Source: Methylotenera sp. L2L1 (GTDB lineage: Bacteria > Pseudomonadota > Gammaproteobacteria > Burkholderiales > Methylophilaceae). Taken from it: a stretch of 64,000 nt of DNA. The position numbers and the translations under genes were made by a program. This document shows positions 1 to 8,857 of this stretch, in pieces (position 1 is the first letter of the stretch; each line of letters opens with the position of its first letter). Where the stretch lies: NCBI RefSeq assembly GCF_000744605.1, contig NZ_JQMG01000001.1, positions 496,001 to 560,000 of the forward strand. The letters run 5' to 3'. The notes beneath the pieces were generated by a model, which saw only the letters and a list, made by a program, of their open reading frames with translations, made no database searches and was not told the origin of the DNA.

Positions 1-706
1 CCACGATCTGGGTAAGCTGCCCAGTAGTGGTGATGGGACGCCCGTCATTGCGCTCCGCAATAATCGCCCTTGCAATCGACTTAGCAAACCGTTCTTCACC
101 ATAATTTTTTATAACCTCCGCTAATTGCTGCTCTGTTGTACGGCCAAGAAATTCTGCCGCTGTTTCACCACTACTTTGATCCATGCGCATATCAAGCGGC
201 GCATCGTACCTAAAACTAAATCCACGGTTAGCCTCATCAATTTGTGGCGACGAAATGCCAAGATCCAAAAGAATCCCATCCACATGATGCACACCCAATT
301 CAGCTAAACGCGCTTGCATGGCGGCAAAGTGACTATGCACCAGCGTAAAACGCGGGTCATCAATTGCCTTACCTGACTCAATCGCACTTAAGTCACGGTC
401 AAAGGCAATCAAACGTCCGCCATCAGTCAACTGCGCTAAAATTTTTCTGGAATGACCACCACGACCAAACGTTCCATCCACATAGATGCCATTTGGTTTA
501 ATGTCTAAAGCATGCACAGCCTCATTCAGCAACACAGTAATGTGTGCGCCTGCAGAAGAAGCCTCACCTCCCATGCTTTGATCTTGATTTGAATTTGATG
601 CTGACACTTCTTGTGGGTACTTTTCTAACTTATCAGCGTTTTTTGAAGACGCTTTTTTTGAAGACAATGATGCTTTGGTGGGCGCGCTGTTCACGCCCTT
701 AATCAC
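1..706 (-). CDS. rsmH: 16S rRNA (cytosine-1402-N4)-methyltransferase RsmH (MraW), 3' end cut by window
   Basis: RsmH methylates N4 of C1402 in 16S rRNA using S-adenosylmethionine. The visible part has the family N-terminus with [10 protein letters not shown] and the SAM-binding [10 protein letters not shown], then [10 protein letters not shown] and [15 protein letters not shown]. The rest lies beyond position 1. I chose the GTG at 706: it overlaps the mraZ stop as GTGA and has GAGGG about 10 bases upstream. This gives a Ser/Lys-rich extension of about 44 residues before the ATG at 574, which is the position where most family members would start and which has no good ribosome site. mraZ-rsmH is the usual start of the dcw cluster. 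Family certain; start inferred. Confidence 0.93.
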   Translation of the reverse strand, partial: MIKGVNSAPTKASLSSKKASSKNADKLEKYPQEVSASNSNQDQSMGGEASSAGAHITVLLNEAVHALDIKPNGIYVDGTFGRGGHSRKILAQLTDGGRLIAFDRDLSAIESGKAIDDPRFTLVHSHFAAMQARLAELGVHHVDGILLDLGISSPQIDEANRGFSFRYDAPLDMRMDQSSGETAAEFLGRTTEQQLAEVIKNYGEERFAKSIARAIIAERNDGRPITTTGQLTQIV

Positions 707-1149
707 AGCGAAAATCCCTCTAATTCTGCGGGCATTGCAAAACCATCACTTTGCATTACTTGCTCTAGCTGGGCACGCCAAGCGGTCATGCTCCATAATT
801 CAAAATGACTACCTTGGCCAACCAACATCACTTCTTTATCTAAACCAGCAAAATCACGCAACACTGGCGACACCAGCAAACGGCCTGCACTATCCAAGCT
901 AATGTCTTCAGCAAAACCGACTAACAACCTCTGTAAAGCACTAGATTGTTTATCAAACGATGATAACGCCATCATTTTCGCTTGAATTGGCTCCCAAGCT
1001 GGCTGCGGATATAACAACAAACAACGATGAGGGTGCGCAGTTAACACCAAATTGCCGGCACACTCAAGCTGCAATGCTTCTCTGTGCTTTGTTGGCACAG
1101 CGAGCCTGCTCTTGGCATCCAAACTTAATGATGTAGCACCACGAAACAT
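703..1149 (-). CDS. mraZ: Transcriptional regulator MraZ
   Basis: MraZ is a DNA-binding protein of the AbrB/SpoVT superfamily that represses the division and cell-wall (dcw) operon, itself included. The 148-residue product has the normal family length and begins [19 protein letters not shown], followed by a second copy of the fold around [12 protein letters not shown] (roughly residues 80-95). It is the first gene of the cluster and overlaps rsmH by four bases, which suggests translational coupling. Three evenly spaced GTGGGG repeats about 190 bases upstream match the known MraZ operator, so autoregulation is likely. Confidence 0.96.
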   Translation of the reverse strand: MFRGATSLSLDAKSRLAVPTKHREALQLECAGNLVLTAHPHRCLLLYPQPAWEPIQAKMMALSSFDKQSSALQRLLVGFAEDISLDSAGRLLVSPVLRDFAGLDKEVMLVGQGSHFELWSMTAWRAQLEQVMQSDGFAMPAELEGFSL

Positions 1150-1330
1150 ACGCTTGTTATTTCCCTTAAAGCCCTATCGAGCCTAAACAAACAATTTCTA
1201 ATATAAAAAATGGGGAACTGCCCAACCTCATCCAAACGCCTTACCAATCAAATAACCCTTAGTAGTTATCTAACGAGCTAATACTTACAACCCCATCCAA
1301 CACCTCTTGTACAACGACAGACCAATGAGC

Positions 1331-1360
1331 AATTCCCCACAAAACCCCACTTTTCCCCAC
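1331..1360 (-). promoter_or_regulatory. MraZ-type operator: three GTGGGG repeats at 10-bp spacing
   Basis: Read on the minus strand, GTGGGG occurs three times with exactly 10 bp from one copy to the next (copies at 1335-1340, 1345-1350 and 1355-1360), separated by AAAA and TTTT. Known MraZ operators are TGGGN repeats on a 10-bp period upstream of mraZ. These lie about 190 bases upstream of the mraZ start and in the right orientation. I did not identify the promoter with confidence. Confidence 0.8.
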
Positions 1361-1876
1361 TAATATGCACTATAGATAAAAAAATTATGCAATGCAAGCG
1401 GTTTTTTGCTATTTTTTCTTTATAGGTCAATGACTTAGCGCATTTTTATGATAAAAATAAATTCGTTATAAATTAAGCACATACGAAACTGTGTGAATGT
1501 AGATTATTAGAATAGTTGCGAAAGCGTTTGAATTGTAATTAAGGCGTAAAAAATTGGGTACTTTGATTATAAATTAAGCAGATTTTGCACGAGGGCGGCA
1601 ACAGACCAAGACCACAGCAACTCAGGGGGATAAATTTAAAGATAGAAATTATGACTCAGAACATGACACGCAGACCTGAAATACGCATTAAAAAATTGCA
1701 CACCATGGAAAATATCAACAAATATGATGATGCAAAGTACATTTTAAAAATGCATTTGCTCAATGGAAATAAAAAATTGACTATCTTGATACAAAGCCTG
1801 TAAAGGGCATCACCACTCCACTAAATGGCTAAAGCCCTAAGCGGAAGCGCGAAAGCTCATTATTCACACGCGAAAC
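1361..1876. other. Gene-free AT-rich spacer between the mraZ operator and rnpB
   Basis: About 500 bases of AT-rich DNA between the mraZ control region and the 3' end of rnpB. One 72-codon plus-strand frame (1585-1803) opens with TTG, has no ribosome site and no recognisable motif, so I do not call it a gene. The loosely paired AGGGC/GCCCT near 1803-1840 could be part of the rnpB 3' end or terminator, but no clean hairpin with a T-run is seen. Confidence 0.5.
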
Positions 1877-2249
1877 AGTGAAGCTGGCCGATAAGCCGGG
1901 TTCTGTTTGCGTTTTACAACGCATGACAGTCATTCATCTAGGCGTACAATTACTTGCACGCTCAAGCAACCTACCCGCTGGCAGCGCGAGCCACGCCAAT
2001 ACCAGCCTATTTGGTCTTGCTGCGAATGGAGGTTACCGCGTTTCACCGTAACTTAATACGCTCGTCTCTGTGGCCCTATTCCTCGCCTTATACCTTGCGG
2101 CTTTCAGCGGACGGCCGTTAACCGTCATCCCGCTCTATGCAGCCCGGACTTTCCTCCCTCCACTAAGAGAGCCCACGAGGAGCGTCTCCATTCAACTAAG
2201 CCAGTAAACTGGCAAGTTAAATGTGAACGGCGACTGTCTAGCCAGCTTC
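1877..2249 (-). ncRNA. rnpB: RNase P RNA (class A)
   Basis: This is the catalytic RNA of ribonuclease P, which matures tRNA 5' ends. On the minus strand it opens with GAAGCTGGCTAGACAGTCGC, nearly the same as the E. coli M1 RNA 5' end. It contains the P4 core GAGGAAAGTCCGGGCT (around 2142-2160) and closes with ACAGAACCCGGCTTATCGG followed by CAGCTTCAC. The length of about 373 nt is normal for a proteobacterial class A RNA. A TAAAAT sits seven bases before the 5' end and may be the -10 element. The exact 3' end is estimated by comparison. Confidence 0.96.
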
Positions 2250-2362
2250 AAATGTATTTTAACATGCTGCAAGCCACCTAGCCGAGTTTATTACAGGACA
2301 AAGCCAGCCCAAAAAAAGCCGAATAGTATTAGGCATAAGCAACGCAAAAGAGGATAAAAGTT

Positions 2363-2387
2363 TTGAAGTGTAATATTTGCACTTCAA
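2363..2387 (-). terminator. Hairpin downstream of the two flagellar-type genes
   Basis: TTGAAGTG and CACTTCAA pair perfectly around a 9-base loop. Read on the minus strand the stem is followed by AACTTTTATC, a modest T-run. It lies about 150 bases downstream of the 2539-2733 gene and may end that transcript. Confidence 0.45.
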
Positions 2388-2538
2388 CCTTTAAAACATA
2401 CTATTTGAAACTGCCATATTTAACAGCTGGTTTCTTATTTACAGACTGAATGAAGGTGCAGTGAAAACAACAGAATAAGCATAACCCAGGGGAGTTAGGT
2501 AAAAAAAGGCAAACCGACAGAAAAACTAAAAATTTTAG

Positions 2539-2733
2539 CTAAGCGAAAGTATCAATGACATTGCCAAGATTTGGCGGGTTATTAGGTAAAGATTGTGTGG
2601 CTGCTTGAATAAGCTGCAACGAGTTTTGAGCACTGATATCGATAGCCTTTTTAAACACGGCCAATTGCACATCGCTTGCTGTTTTGTACTGCGCAAGATT
2701 AGATGCTGCCGTTGCGATTCCTGATACATCCAT
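2539..2733 (-). CDS. YjfB-type putative motility protein
   Basis: A 64-residue protein beginning MDVSGIATAASNLAQYKTAS, with VFKKAIDISAQNSLQLIQA in the middle and a Pro/Asn-rich tail. This pattern fits the YjfB family of small putative motility proteins, whose biochemical role is unknown. It follows the small rod-like gene (2774-3073) by 40 bases on the same strand, so the two are probably co-transcribed. No other flagellar genes are nearby. The ATG at 2733 has GGAGG eight bases upstream. A frame opening 23 bases earlier in another phase is a shadow. Confidence 0.75.
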   Translation of the reverse strand: MDVSGIATAASNLAQYKTASDVQLAVFKKAIDISAQNSLQLIQAATQSLPNNPPNLGNVIDTFA

Positions 2734-2773
2734 ACAAACCTCCGCACTTCAAACACAACAACCGAATGACCAA

Positions 2774-3073
2774 TTAAGCACTAATATCAATAATAGTGCC
2801 CATCAACATATCATTATTAGACTTAAATACGGATAAATTAGTCATGTATGTATTTCTGGCTTTAATTTGCTCAACCATATCGGCTTCTAAATTATTGCCA
2901 GACTGCGCAGCATTTCTAACATCTGCAACTTTAGTACCGCCTTCAGACAGATCTGCCTGAACGACTTCTTTTCTTGTAAAGCCATCCGTACCGAGATTGG
3001 CAATATTGTTCGCAGCAACGTCTAAGCGAGTTTGCGCAGTATACATGCCAGATAATGAGGTGTTTACATTCAT
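2774..3073 (-). CDS. Minimal flagellar rod-type protein (FlgB/FlgC-like ends, no middle)
   Basis: A 99-residue protein. The N-terminal half (residues 6-35) carries the flagellar basal-body rod signature, with LDVAANNIANLGTDGFTRKE. The last 35 residues resemble the rod C-terminal domain, with MVEQIKARNTYMTNLSVFKS. FlgC is usually about 135-150 residues, so the central part is nearly absent. This looks like a conserved stand-alone mini-rod protein rather than a broken FlgC, because both ends are intact and the frame is open. It is likely an operon with the YjfB-like gene. Function unknown. Confidence 0.75.
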   Translation of the reverse strand: MNVNTSLSGMYTAQTRLDVAANNIANLGTDGFTRKEVVQADLSEGGTKVADVRNAAQSGNNLEADMVEQIKARNTYMTNLSVFKSNNDMLMGTIIDISA

Positions 3074-3181
3074 AATTTGAATTCAATTCAACAGATTAAG
3101 CCTACACTACCAAGTAGTTTTAACACTGTCAATCAATATACTTATACATAAATTTCGGTGAATAATGTTATAAACACACTT

Positions 3182-3415
3182 ATGACAAACACTCAGCACA
3201 ACAACCCATTACATGGCATCACTTTAGAAGCCATTGTGACGTACTTGGTAGATTATTATGGATGGGAGGGGCTTGCAGAACGCATTCAGGTGAATTGCTT
3301 TAGCAATGACCCCAGCATTAAATCAAGCCTGAAATTCTTACGCAAAACCCAATGGGCACGCGATAAAGTGGAAAGCCTCTACTTAGTGTCGATTCAAGAT
3401 TCCAAATTACGCTAA
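3182..3415 (+). CDS. VF530-like small DNA-binding protein (DUF2132)
   Basis: A small protein of 77 residues with the family pattern [23 protein letters not shown], and [22 protein letters not shown]530 of Vibrio fischeri has a helical fold reported to bind DNA; the cellular role is unknown. A GTG at 3158 would add eight residues (MNNVINTL). I prefer the ATG at 3182 because it places the start just ahead of the conserved NPLHG block. Neither start has a clear ribosome site. A hairpin at 3513-3540 probably ends the transcript. Confidence 0.85.
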   Translation: MTNTQHNNPLHGITLEAIVTYLVDYYGWEGLAERIQVNCFSNDPSIKSSLKFLRKTQWARDKVESLYLVSIQDSKLR

Positions 3416-3512
3416 TCCAAAACCATCTGCATTCGTATCAAGAAATAGAATAGAAGCGGCGGCTAGTGAGACGAGCAATAAAGCTGACCATTAAAGACAT
3501 ATGAAATAAAAG

Positions 3513-3540
3513 TCATCAAGAAGTCGAATATTCTTGATGA
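3513..3540 (+). terminator. Rho-independent-like hairpin after the VF530-like gene
   Basis: TCATCAAGAA and TTCTTGATGA form a perfect 10-bp stem with an 8-base loop, followed by TTTTCAGATTTTT. It sits between a plus-strand gene ending at 3415 and minus-strand pyrC ending at 3632, so it may serve both. A second perfect 9-bp inverted pair (GCTATCACT / AGTGATAGC, about 3572-3614) lies nearer pyrC without a T-run. Confidence 0.65.
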
Positions 3541-3631
3541 TTTTCAGATTTTTATAAGATATGTACTGATTAGCTATCACTCAAATAATTAGGCATCGTC
3601 CCTCAGTGATAGCCAAAGGTAAAAGAAGATG

Positions 3632-4675
3632 TTAGATCATCTTCCAAGCCAACATTTGATCCGCTTTCAATGGCACTAACACATCACCCTCATACGGCAA
3701 GCTACTTGGCACCTTCCAACTTTGTTTAACCAAGGTGACCTGCTCTGCATTACGAGCTAAACCATAAAAGTCCGCACCATAAAAGCTTGCAAAAGCCTCC
3801 AATTTATCTAAAGCGCCAGCTGCTTCAAACGCTTCTGCATATAGCTCCATTGCAGTATGTGCTGTATACATACCAGCACATCCACACGCAGCCTCTTTAG
3901 TATGTCTAGCATGCGGTGCACTATCTGTACCCAAGAAAAACTTAGGATTCCCTGAAGTCGCAGCTTTTACTAAAGCAACACGGTGTTCTTCTCGCTTCAA
4001 AATTGGTAAACAATAATGATGCGGCTGAATCCCACCTTTAAACATATCATTACGATTCATCAACAAATGGTGTGCGGTAATTGTTGCCGCCACATTGCTT
4101 GGTGCCTGCGATACAAAATCAGCGGCATCTTGAGTGGTAATATGCTCAAACACTACTCTTAAGTTCGGAAATCGATTAAGCAACGGAATCATATTGCGTT
4201 CAATAAACACACGCTCGCGATCAAACACATCAACATCACTATCGGTCACTTCAGCATGCGTCAGCAGAGGCATGCCAAGCTTCTCCATCGCCTCCAGCGC
4301 CTTAACACAGTGTCCCAAATTGGTCACACCAGAGTCACTGTTAGTAGTGGCACCAGCAGGGTAAAGTTTCACCCCATGCACGATACCACTGGCTTTAGCA
4401 CGCTCAACTTCTTCGGCAGTCGTTTTATCGGTGAGATATAAGGTCATCAACGGTTCAAAGCTTGCCCCTACTGGTAGCGCATTTAAAATGCGCTCACGAT
4501 ACTCAATCGCCAGCGCAGTGGTTGTCACTGGTGGGCGCAAGTTAGGCATCACAATCGCACGCGCAAACTGTCTTGCCGTATCTGGCAACACCGCTTTGAG
4601 CGCGCCGCCGTCTCTTAAATGTAAGTGCCAATCATCTGGGCGTGCAATGGTAAGTGACTGCATAGGATTATTCAT
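3632..4675 (-). CDS. pyrC: Dihydroorotase
   Basis: PyrC closes N-carbamoyl-aspartate to dihydroorotate in pyrimidine synthesis. The product of about 347 residues has the type I/E. coli-like layout: zinc-binding [10 protein letters not shown] near the N-terminus, [13 protein letters not shown] carrying the lysine that is carboxylated in the family, LLTHAEV, then FEHITT, and [10 protein letters not shown] with the catalytic Asp near the C-terminus. The ATG at 4675 is chosen; a TTG two codons earlier is possible. It lies 32 bases downstream of rsmI on the same strand and may share its transcript. Confidence 0.97.
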   Translation of the reverse strand: MNNPMQSLTIARPDDWHLHLRDGGALKAVLPDTARQFARAIVMPNLRPPVTTTALAIEYRERILNALPVGASFEPLMTLYLTDKTTAEEVERAKASGIVHGVKLYPAGATTNSDSGVTNLGHCVKALEAMEKLGMPLLTHAEVTDSDVDVFDRERVFIERNMIPLLNRFPNLRVVFEHITTQDAADFVSQAPSNVAATITAHHLLMNRNDMFKGGIQPHHYCLPILKREEHRVALVKAATSGNPKFFLGTDSAPHARHTKEAACGCAGMYTAHTAMELYAEAFEAAGALDKLEAFASFYGADFYGLARNAEQVTLVKQSWKVPSSLPYEGDVLVPLKADQMLAWKMI

Positions 4676-4707
4676 ATTCAATAGCTCTGATTCAATAGTA
4701 CGGATGG

Positions 4708-5559
4708 TTATTCAGATTGCTGTTTTAACTGTAGTGCAAAATCGTATAAAACATTCTTTTTTTCATGGGTAATTTCTGTGGCCAGCTTCACCGCCTGCTT
4801 AAGCGGCAATTCTGCCAACAACAACTTTAATATGCGCACAGCCTCTTCAGGCATTTCTTCCGCGTCTTTAGTGGCGGCAGCCTCTATTAGCAGCACAAAC
4901 TCCCCGCGTTGCTGATTAGTATCAGCTTCCAGCCAAGCGACTGCATCTGAGAGTCCACAACTGTAAATCGTTTCAAACGTTTTAGTCAGCTCACGTGCGA
5001 AAGTAATGCGCCGCTCGCCACCCAACACCGCACACATATCGGTAATGCTATCTACAATGCGATGCGGTGCTTCATAAATGACCAATGTCACAGTTTGTGT
5101 TTTTAGTGCCTCTAACGCCTTACGCCGCGCGGCGCCGCTTGCAGGCAAAAAGCCATGAAACAAAAATCCATTTTGCACGATACCGCTAGCCGACAGCGCT
5201 GTAATCACGGCACTCACACCAGGCACTGGCACCACTTTCACCCCAGCTTTACGCACTAGGTCCACCACCACAGCACCTGGGTCGCTAATGCCAGGCGTGC
5301 CAGCATCGGTCACCAGCGCAATACTCTCACCAGCATTGAGTTGTGATAATAGTTTTTCTGCGGATTGGTGCTCGTTATGCTCATGCACTGCAATCAGCTT
5401 CTTGCTAATACCAAAATGGCTGAGCAAGCCAGAGGTATGGCGCGTGTCTTCCGCTGCAATCGCATCAACTGCCTTCAGTGTATCCAACGCTCGCAAGGTA
5501 ATATCTTGCAGATTTCCAATTGGCGTTGCGACAACATATAATATGCCTATAGGATACAA
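4708..5559 (-). CDS. rsmI: 16S rRNA (cytidine-1402-2'-O)-methyltransferase RsmI
   Basis: RsmI methylates the ribose of C1402, the same nucleotide whose base is modified by RsmH at the other end of this window. The 283-residue protein has the tetrapyrrole-methylase fold signature: [18 protein letters not shown] at the start, AEDTRHT, then [14 protein letters not shown] and [16 protein letters not shown] for SAM binding. The only usable start is TTG at 5559, since an in-frame stop lies two codons upstream. That start is six bases from the divergent lpoA start, so the promoters of both genes must lie inside each other's coding sequence. Confidence 0.96.
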   Translation of the reverse strand: MYPIGILYVVATPIGNLQDITLRALDTLKAVDAIAAEDTRHTSGLLSHFGISKKLIAVHEHNEHQSAEKLLSQLNAGESIALVTDAGTPGISDPGAVVVDLVRKAGVKVVPVPGVSAVITALSASGIVQNGFLFHGFLPASGAARRKALEALKTQTVTLVIYEAPHRIVDSITDMCAVLGGERRITFARELTKTFETIYSCGLSDAVAWLEADTNQQRGEFVLLIEAAATKDAEEMPEEAVRILKLLLAELPLKQAVKLATEITHEKKNVLYDFALQLKQQSE

Positions 5560-5565
5560 AATTTA

Positions 5566-7188
5566 ATGACCAATAATTTAATAAACATCATTTTAGCAAC
5601 ATGCCTGCTTTTTGGCAGTTTAAATTTAGCCGCAGGGCAAATCACTACATCCAGCAATAAAGCTGAAGTGCAGTTTTTAGCAGGCGAAACCTGCCTTAAA
5701 CAGGCCAATACTGCATGCGCCATGGTTGCATTGGCAAAAATACCAAGCAGCTCGCCCTACGCCAAACTATTACAAGGTGAGATTGCCTATCACAAGCAAG
5801 CGCTAGACCAAGCGCTGCAGCTACTATTGCCCCTACAGTCCGAAACACAATTCACGGCAGAGGCAAAAATCAGCTTACATCAATACTTGGCAAATGCTTT
5901 TGCGCAATTACAAAATTCAGAGCAAACCTTAGTACATTTATTACAGGTTGATACCGCCCTATCAACAACACCAGCAACACTACAAAAAAATGCTATCGCT
6001 TTAAACCATGAGCAAATATGGGGCTTACTCACCAAACTCAATCAAAATGAGCTGCTAGCTATCCGCGGCAACAACACTGACGAACACTTTCAAGGCTGGG
6101 TTGATTTAGCCTTGGCCGCAAAACATCAAGATCTGAACAATAGCCTAAAAACCTGGCAAACCAGCTATCAAGATCATCCTGCCCTCACCTTCTCCAACAC
6201 CTTGCAAATACAAAACGCAGTACAAACGCTCAAGCTACCATCAGCCGATGATATTGTAATTAGCTACAAGCCAGCTTCTGATGCAGATAGTGCCAGAGCT
6301 GAGGCATTTAAGTTAGGGCTACACTCAGCACTTTCACATCATGGACTAAACAACACTATTCATGTCCATGCATCGACCAATGATGAAACAGACCATACCG
6401 AACAAAACGTATCCGCCATCGAGGCAGAGACACCGCTAGTGAACCCTTACCTCATCGTGCTACAGTTTGAGCAAGACGCTGATGAAGCTGAACCAGTTAA
6501 ACATCAAGCACGCACCCACCAAACGCTAACCCTAGGCCTGCACTTACACGACGAAGCCGAGCAAATTGTTAAATTTGCCTTTAACAATGGGATTAGCCGG
6601 GTTGCGATTCTTACAACTGAGGACGAAAGCTCAGCAGAACGACTCAAATACTTCAACAGTGCATGGCAAAAAGCATTTAACTTGAATGAAGATCACCGCA
6701 CCTTCAATATCATCACATTGCCACAACACATCACAGCCAGCGACCCAAGCTTGCTTGATATCCAAACAAAAATCAGCGAAAAAACCAACGATATGGTACT
6801 TTTAGCGATGTCAGCCGCTGATGCACGCACCATCAAACCATACCTTAATGTAGGTACACCTACCGTCGCATTTTCCAACTTACATGAAACATCGCCTGAC
6901 CCTGCATTAAATGCAGTACGCTTTGTAGAGATTCCATTTTTATTACAATCTAATGCAGAACTCTCCATGCACCAAGACATCATTGCTCAACTAAATTCGA
7001 ACGATTTATTGCGCTGGTATGCATTAGGTGTGGACGCATTACCCATACTGATTGCCACGCAGCAGTCTCGCGAAAAAGAAGTTATTCTGAATGGACTAAC
7101 TGGAAAAATCAGCGTGATGCATGGCAAAGTTACACGCCAGCCATCAATGGCCAGATTTAGCTATGAAGGCATTACGAAAGAGCAATAA
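5566..7188 (+). CDS. lpoA: LpoA/LppC-type penicillin-binding-protein activator
   Basis: LpoA is an envelope protein that activates the peptidoglycan synthase PBP1A. The 540-residue product has an N-terminal helical repeat region (about 25-190) and a C-terminal region (about 250-535) like periplasmic binding proteins, with AEQIVKFAFNNGISRVAIL and DALPILIA. The call also rests on its place between rsmI and yraN-dolP, as in enterobacteria. A hydrophobic signal covers residues 5-24. The only Cys there (residue 13, after LAT) sits mid-segment and makes a poor lipobox, whereas E. coli LpoA is a lipoprotein. Confidence 0.88.
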   Translation: MTNNLINIILATCLLFGSLNLAAGQITTSSNKAEVQFLAGETCLKQANTACAMVALAKIPSSSPYAKLLQGEIAYHKQALDQALQLLLPLQSETQFTAEAKISLHQYLANAFAQLQNSEQTLVHLLQVDTALSTTPATLQKNAIALNHEQIWGLLTKLNQNELLAIRGNNTDEHFQGWVDLALAAKHQDLNNSLKTWQTSYQDHPALTFSNTLQIQNAVQTLKLPSADDIVISYKPASDADSARAEAFKLGLHSALSHHGLNNTIHVHASTNDETDHTEQNVSAIEAETPLVNPYLIVLQFEQDADEAEPVKHQARTHQTLTLGLHLHDEAEQIVKFAFNNGISRVAILTTEDESSAERLKYFNSAWQKAFNLNEDHRTFNIITLPQHITASDPSLLDIQTKISEKTNDMVLLAMSAADARTIKPYLNVGTPTVAFSNLHETSPDPALNAVRFVEIPFLLQSNAELSMHQDIIAQLNSNDLLRWYALGVDALPILIATQQSREKEVILNGLTGKISVMHGKVTRQPSMARFSYEGITKEQ

Positions 7189-7197
7189 AGCTAAGGT

Positions 7198-7557
7198 ATG
7201 TCCGAAAAACCACAAGCAAAACATATTACAGAAGGTCAGGCAGCCGAACAACTAGCTGCAACTTTTCTGCAAAAGAACGGACTTACACTATTAGAAAAGA
7301 ATTACCGCTGCGTACATGGTGAGATTGATCTCATCATGCGTGATGGAAAAACACTCGTGTTTATTGAGGTGCGCTTACGAAGCAATGCGAAATTTGGAGG
7401 TGCTGGCATGAGCATCACCCCCAGCAAACAACAAAAACTTAGTCGTACTGCAGAACTTTATTTACAAACACATGGCGATAGCGCATGTCGTTTTGACGCA
7501 ATTTTAATGCATGCGCTCGATACAACCGCAGTAGAATGGATAAAAGATGCCTTCTAA
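7198..7557 (+). CDS. yraN: YraN / UPF0102 family protein
   Basis: A 119-residue protein with the UPF0102 pattern: EGQAAEQLAATFLQKNGLTL, then NYRCVHGEIDLIMRDGKTLVFIEVR, and RFDAILM late. The spacing of Glu, Asp and the Glu-Val pair matches a restriction-endonuclease-like fold. The cellular role is not established; involvement in DNA recombination has been suggested for relatives. It starts 9 bases after lpoA, with AAGG just upstream of the ATG, and precedes dolP, a well-kept gene order. Confidence 0.93.
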   Translation: MSEKPQAKHITEGQAAEQLAATFLQKNGLTLLEKNYRCVHGEIDLIMRDGKTLVFIEVRLRSNAKFGGAGMSITPSKQQKLSRTAELYLQTHGDSACRFDAILMHALDTTAVEWIKDAF

Positions 7558-7626
7558 ACTACAGCTAAACTCTAATTTTAATCATCAATCCGAATTAAAT
7601 CACCAATCCATCAAAGGACGTTCATT

Positions 7627-8196
7627 ATGAAACTACCCATTAAACTATTTGCCGCACTAGCATTAGCCTCTCAAATCAGCGCTTGCGTACCGGTTATTGT
7701 GGGCGGCGCAGCAGCAACAGGTGTCATGGCAGCAGATAGACGCACTTCAGGCATTTATGTTGAAGATCAAAATATTGAACTAAAAACCGTTAAAAAAATT
7801 CACGATACCTTAGGTGAAGAGGCGCACGTCAATGTCACTAGCTTTAAAGGCAATGTACTGTTATCTGGTGAAGTGCCTAATGAAAATGCAAAAACGCAGG
7901 CTGGCAACATTATTCTAGCCACAGAGAGCGTACGTAGCCTAACCAATGAAGTAGTCATTGGGCCTAAAACATCATTAAGCGCACGCGCAAATGACTCTTT
8001 CCTGACGTCAAAAATTAAAACACAATTTGTAACTGAGAATCGCTTTAGCGCCAATCACGTTAAAGTCGTGACTGAAAATAGCATTGTTTACCTACTAGGT
8101 TATGTCACACAAAAAGAAGCCGATGCTGCAGTAGAAATCGCACGCAATGTAAGCGGCGTGACTACCGTAGTAAAAGTATTCGAATACATGCCTTAA
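7627..8196 (+). CDS. dolP: Outer-membrane BON-domain lipoprotein, DolP (YraP)-like
   Basis: A 189-residue lipoprotein: hydrophobic signal 1-19 ending ISAC (Cys20 is the lipidation site), then a Gly/Ala-rich linker, and two BON domains (about 45-115 and 120-189) with DTLGEEAHVNVTSFKGNVLL and TENSIVYLLGYV. DolP in E. coli is an outer-membrane lipoprotein that helps keep the envelope intact and influences the BAM complex. It follows yraN by 69 bases with AAAGGA upstream of the ATG. The OsmY family is related, but the lipobox and the rsmI-lpoA-yraN context favour DolP. Confidence 0.9.
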   Translation: MKLPIKLFAALALASQISACVPVIVGGAAATGVMAADRRTSGIYVEDQNIELKTVKKIHDTLGEEAHVNVTSFKGNVLLSGEVPNENAKTQAGNIILATESVRSLTNEVVIGPKTSLSARANDSFLTSKIKTQFVTENRFSANHVKVVTENSIVYLLGYVTQKEADAAVEIARNVSGVTTVVKVFEYMP

Positions 8197-8212
8197 GCCA
8201 TCGCAATAAACT

Positions 8213-8248
8213 TGGTGAGCAAGTGCACTCAACTGTGCAAGCTCACCA
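8213..8248 (+). terminator. Hairpin after dolP
   Basis: TGGTGAGC and GCTCACCA form an outer 8-bp stem, with TGCAC/GTGCA pairing inside it. It is 17 bases after the dolP stop. The T-run is weak, so termination is inferred from position. Confidence 0.55.
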
Positions 8249-8259
8249 TTACATCAAAC

Positions 8260-8301
8260 TCGCCACTAAAATTATTTAATTTGGTTATTATTTAGTGGCG
8301 A
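8260..8301 (+). terminator. Second hairpin after dolP
   Basis: TCGCCACTAAA and TTTAGTGGCGA pair perfectly over 11 bp around a 20-base AT-rich loop, followed by ATTTAT. It may back up the preceding hairpin. Confidence 0.5.
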
Positions 8302-8463
8302 ATTTATCGATACATCCAATGATGAACACCCATCAGCAACTACAAAAGCCTCTCGATTATTCCCAAGCTTTTGAAACAAGTCGCATTTTCATCATGGCAG
8401 GCAATGTTATAATGTAAGTAATTATTACGCTGCGAATACAGCACAATCACTGGTAAATATTAA

Positions 8464-8781
8464 ATGACTACAGAACACACAAATGCTCAAGAGCAACTTG
8501 AAGTTATCATCGAAGGTAACACGCGTGCAGGTAAACCATTCCGCCCTAGTGACTGGGTAGACCGCATGTGTAGCACCTACGCAACCTTTGGTGAAGATCG
8601 CAAGCTAAAATACTCACCATACTTAAAACCACGCGTAGTCAATGGTGTACGTTGCTTAGCTGTAGATTTAAAACTAAAAACAGTCAACCCAGAAGGTTAC
8701 GCACAACTGATGCATTTTGCAGACGAAAACCAGCTAAACGTACTTGATAGCAATGGCAACAGTATCCCTGTGCCACACTAG
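8464..8781 (+). CDS. DUF3579 family protein
   Basis: A 105-residue soluble protein with the pattern EVIIEGNTRAGKPFRPSDWV, DRMCSTYATFG, LKYSPYLKPRVVNGVRCLAV and VNPEGYAQLMHFA, which I recognise as the DUF3579 family common in Betaproteobacteria. No function is known. It has no signal peptide or membrane segment. It is a single gene ended by the strong hairpin at 8802-8839, which it shares with the convergent thioredoxin-like gene. Confidence 0.85.
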   Translation: MTTEHTNAQEQLEVIIEGNTRAGKPFRPSDWVDRMCSTYATFGEDRKLKYSPYLKPRVVNGVRCLAVDLKLKTVNPEGYAQLMHFADENQLNVLDSNGNSIPVPH

Positions 8782-8801
8782 CTAAAGATTACTCAGCACA
8801 A

Positions 8802-8839
8802 AACCTTGTGCACATCTCAATAAAAGTGTGCACAAGGTT
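8802..8839. terminator. Bidirectional hairpin between convergent genes
   Basis: AACCTTGTGCACA and TGTGCACAAGGTT form a perfect 13-bp stem with a 12-base loop. It sits between DUF3579 (plus strand, ends 8781) and the TlpA-like gene (minus strand, ends 8858), so it can act for both. Confidence 0.75.
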
Positions 8840-8857
8840 ATCACAACTTAGCAACCC

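Noticed and set aside
1585-1803. 72-codon plus-strand frame in the mraZ-rnpB spacer
   Set aside because: It opens with TTG without a ribosome site and has no recognisable motif; AT-rich spacer can give this by chance.
2774-3073. Broken flgC pseudogene
   Set aside because: Both conserved ends are present in a single open frame with a proper start and a partner gene; a small intact protein is more likely.
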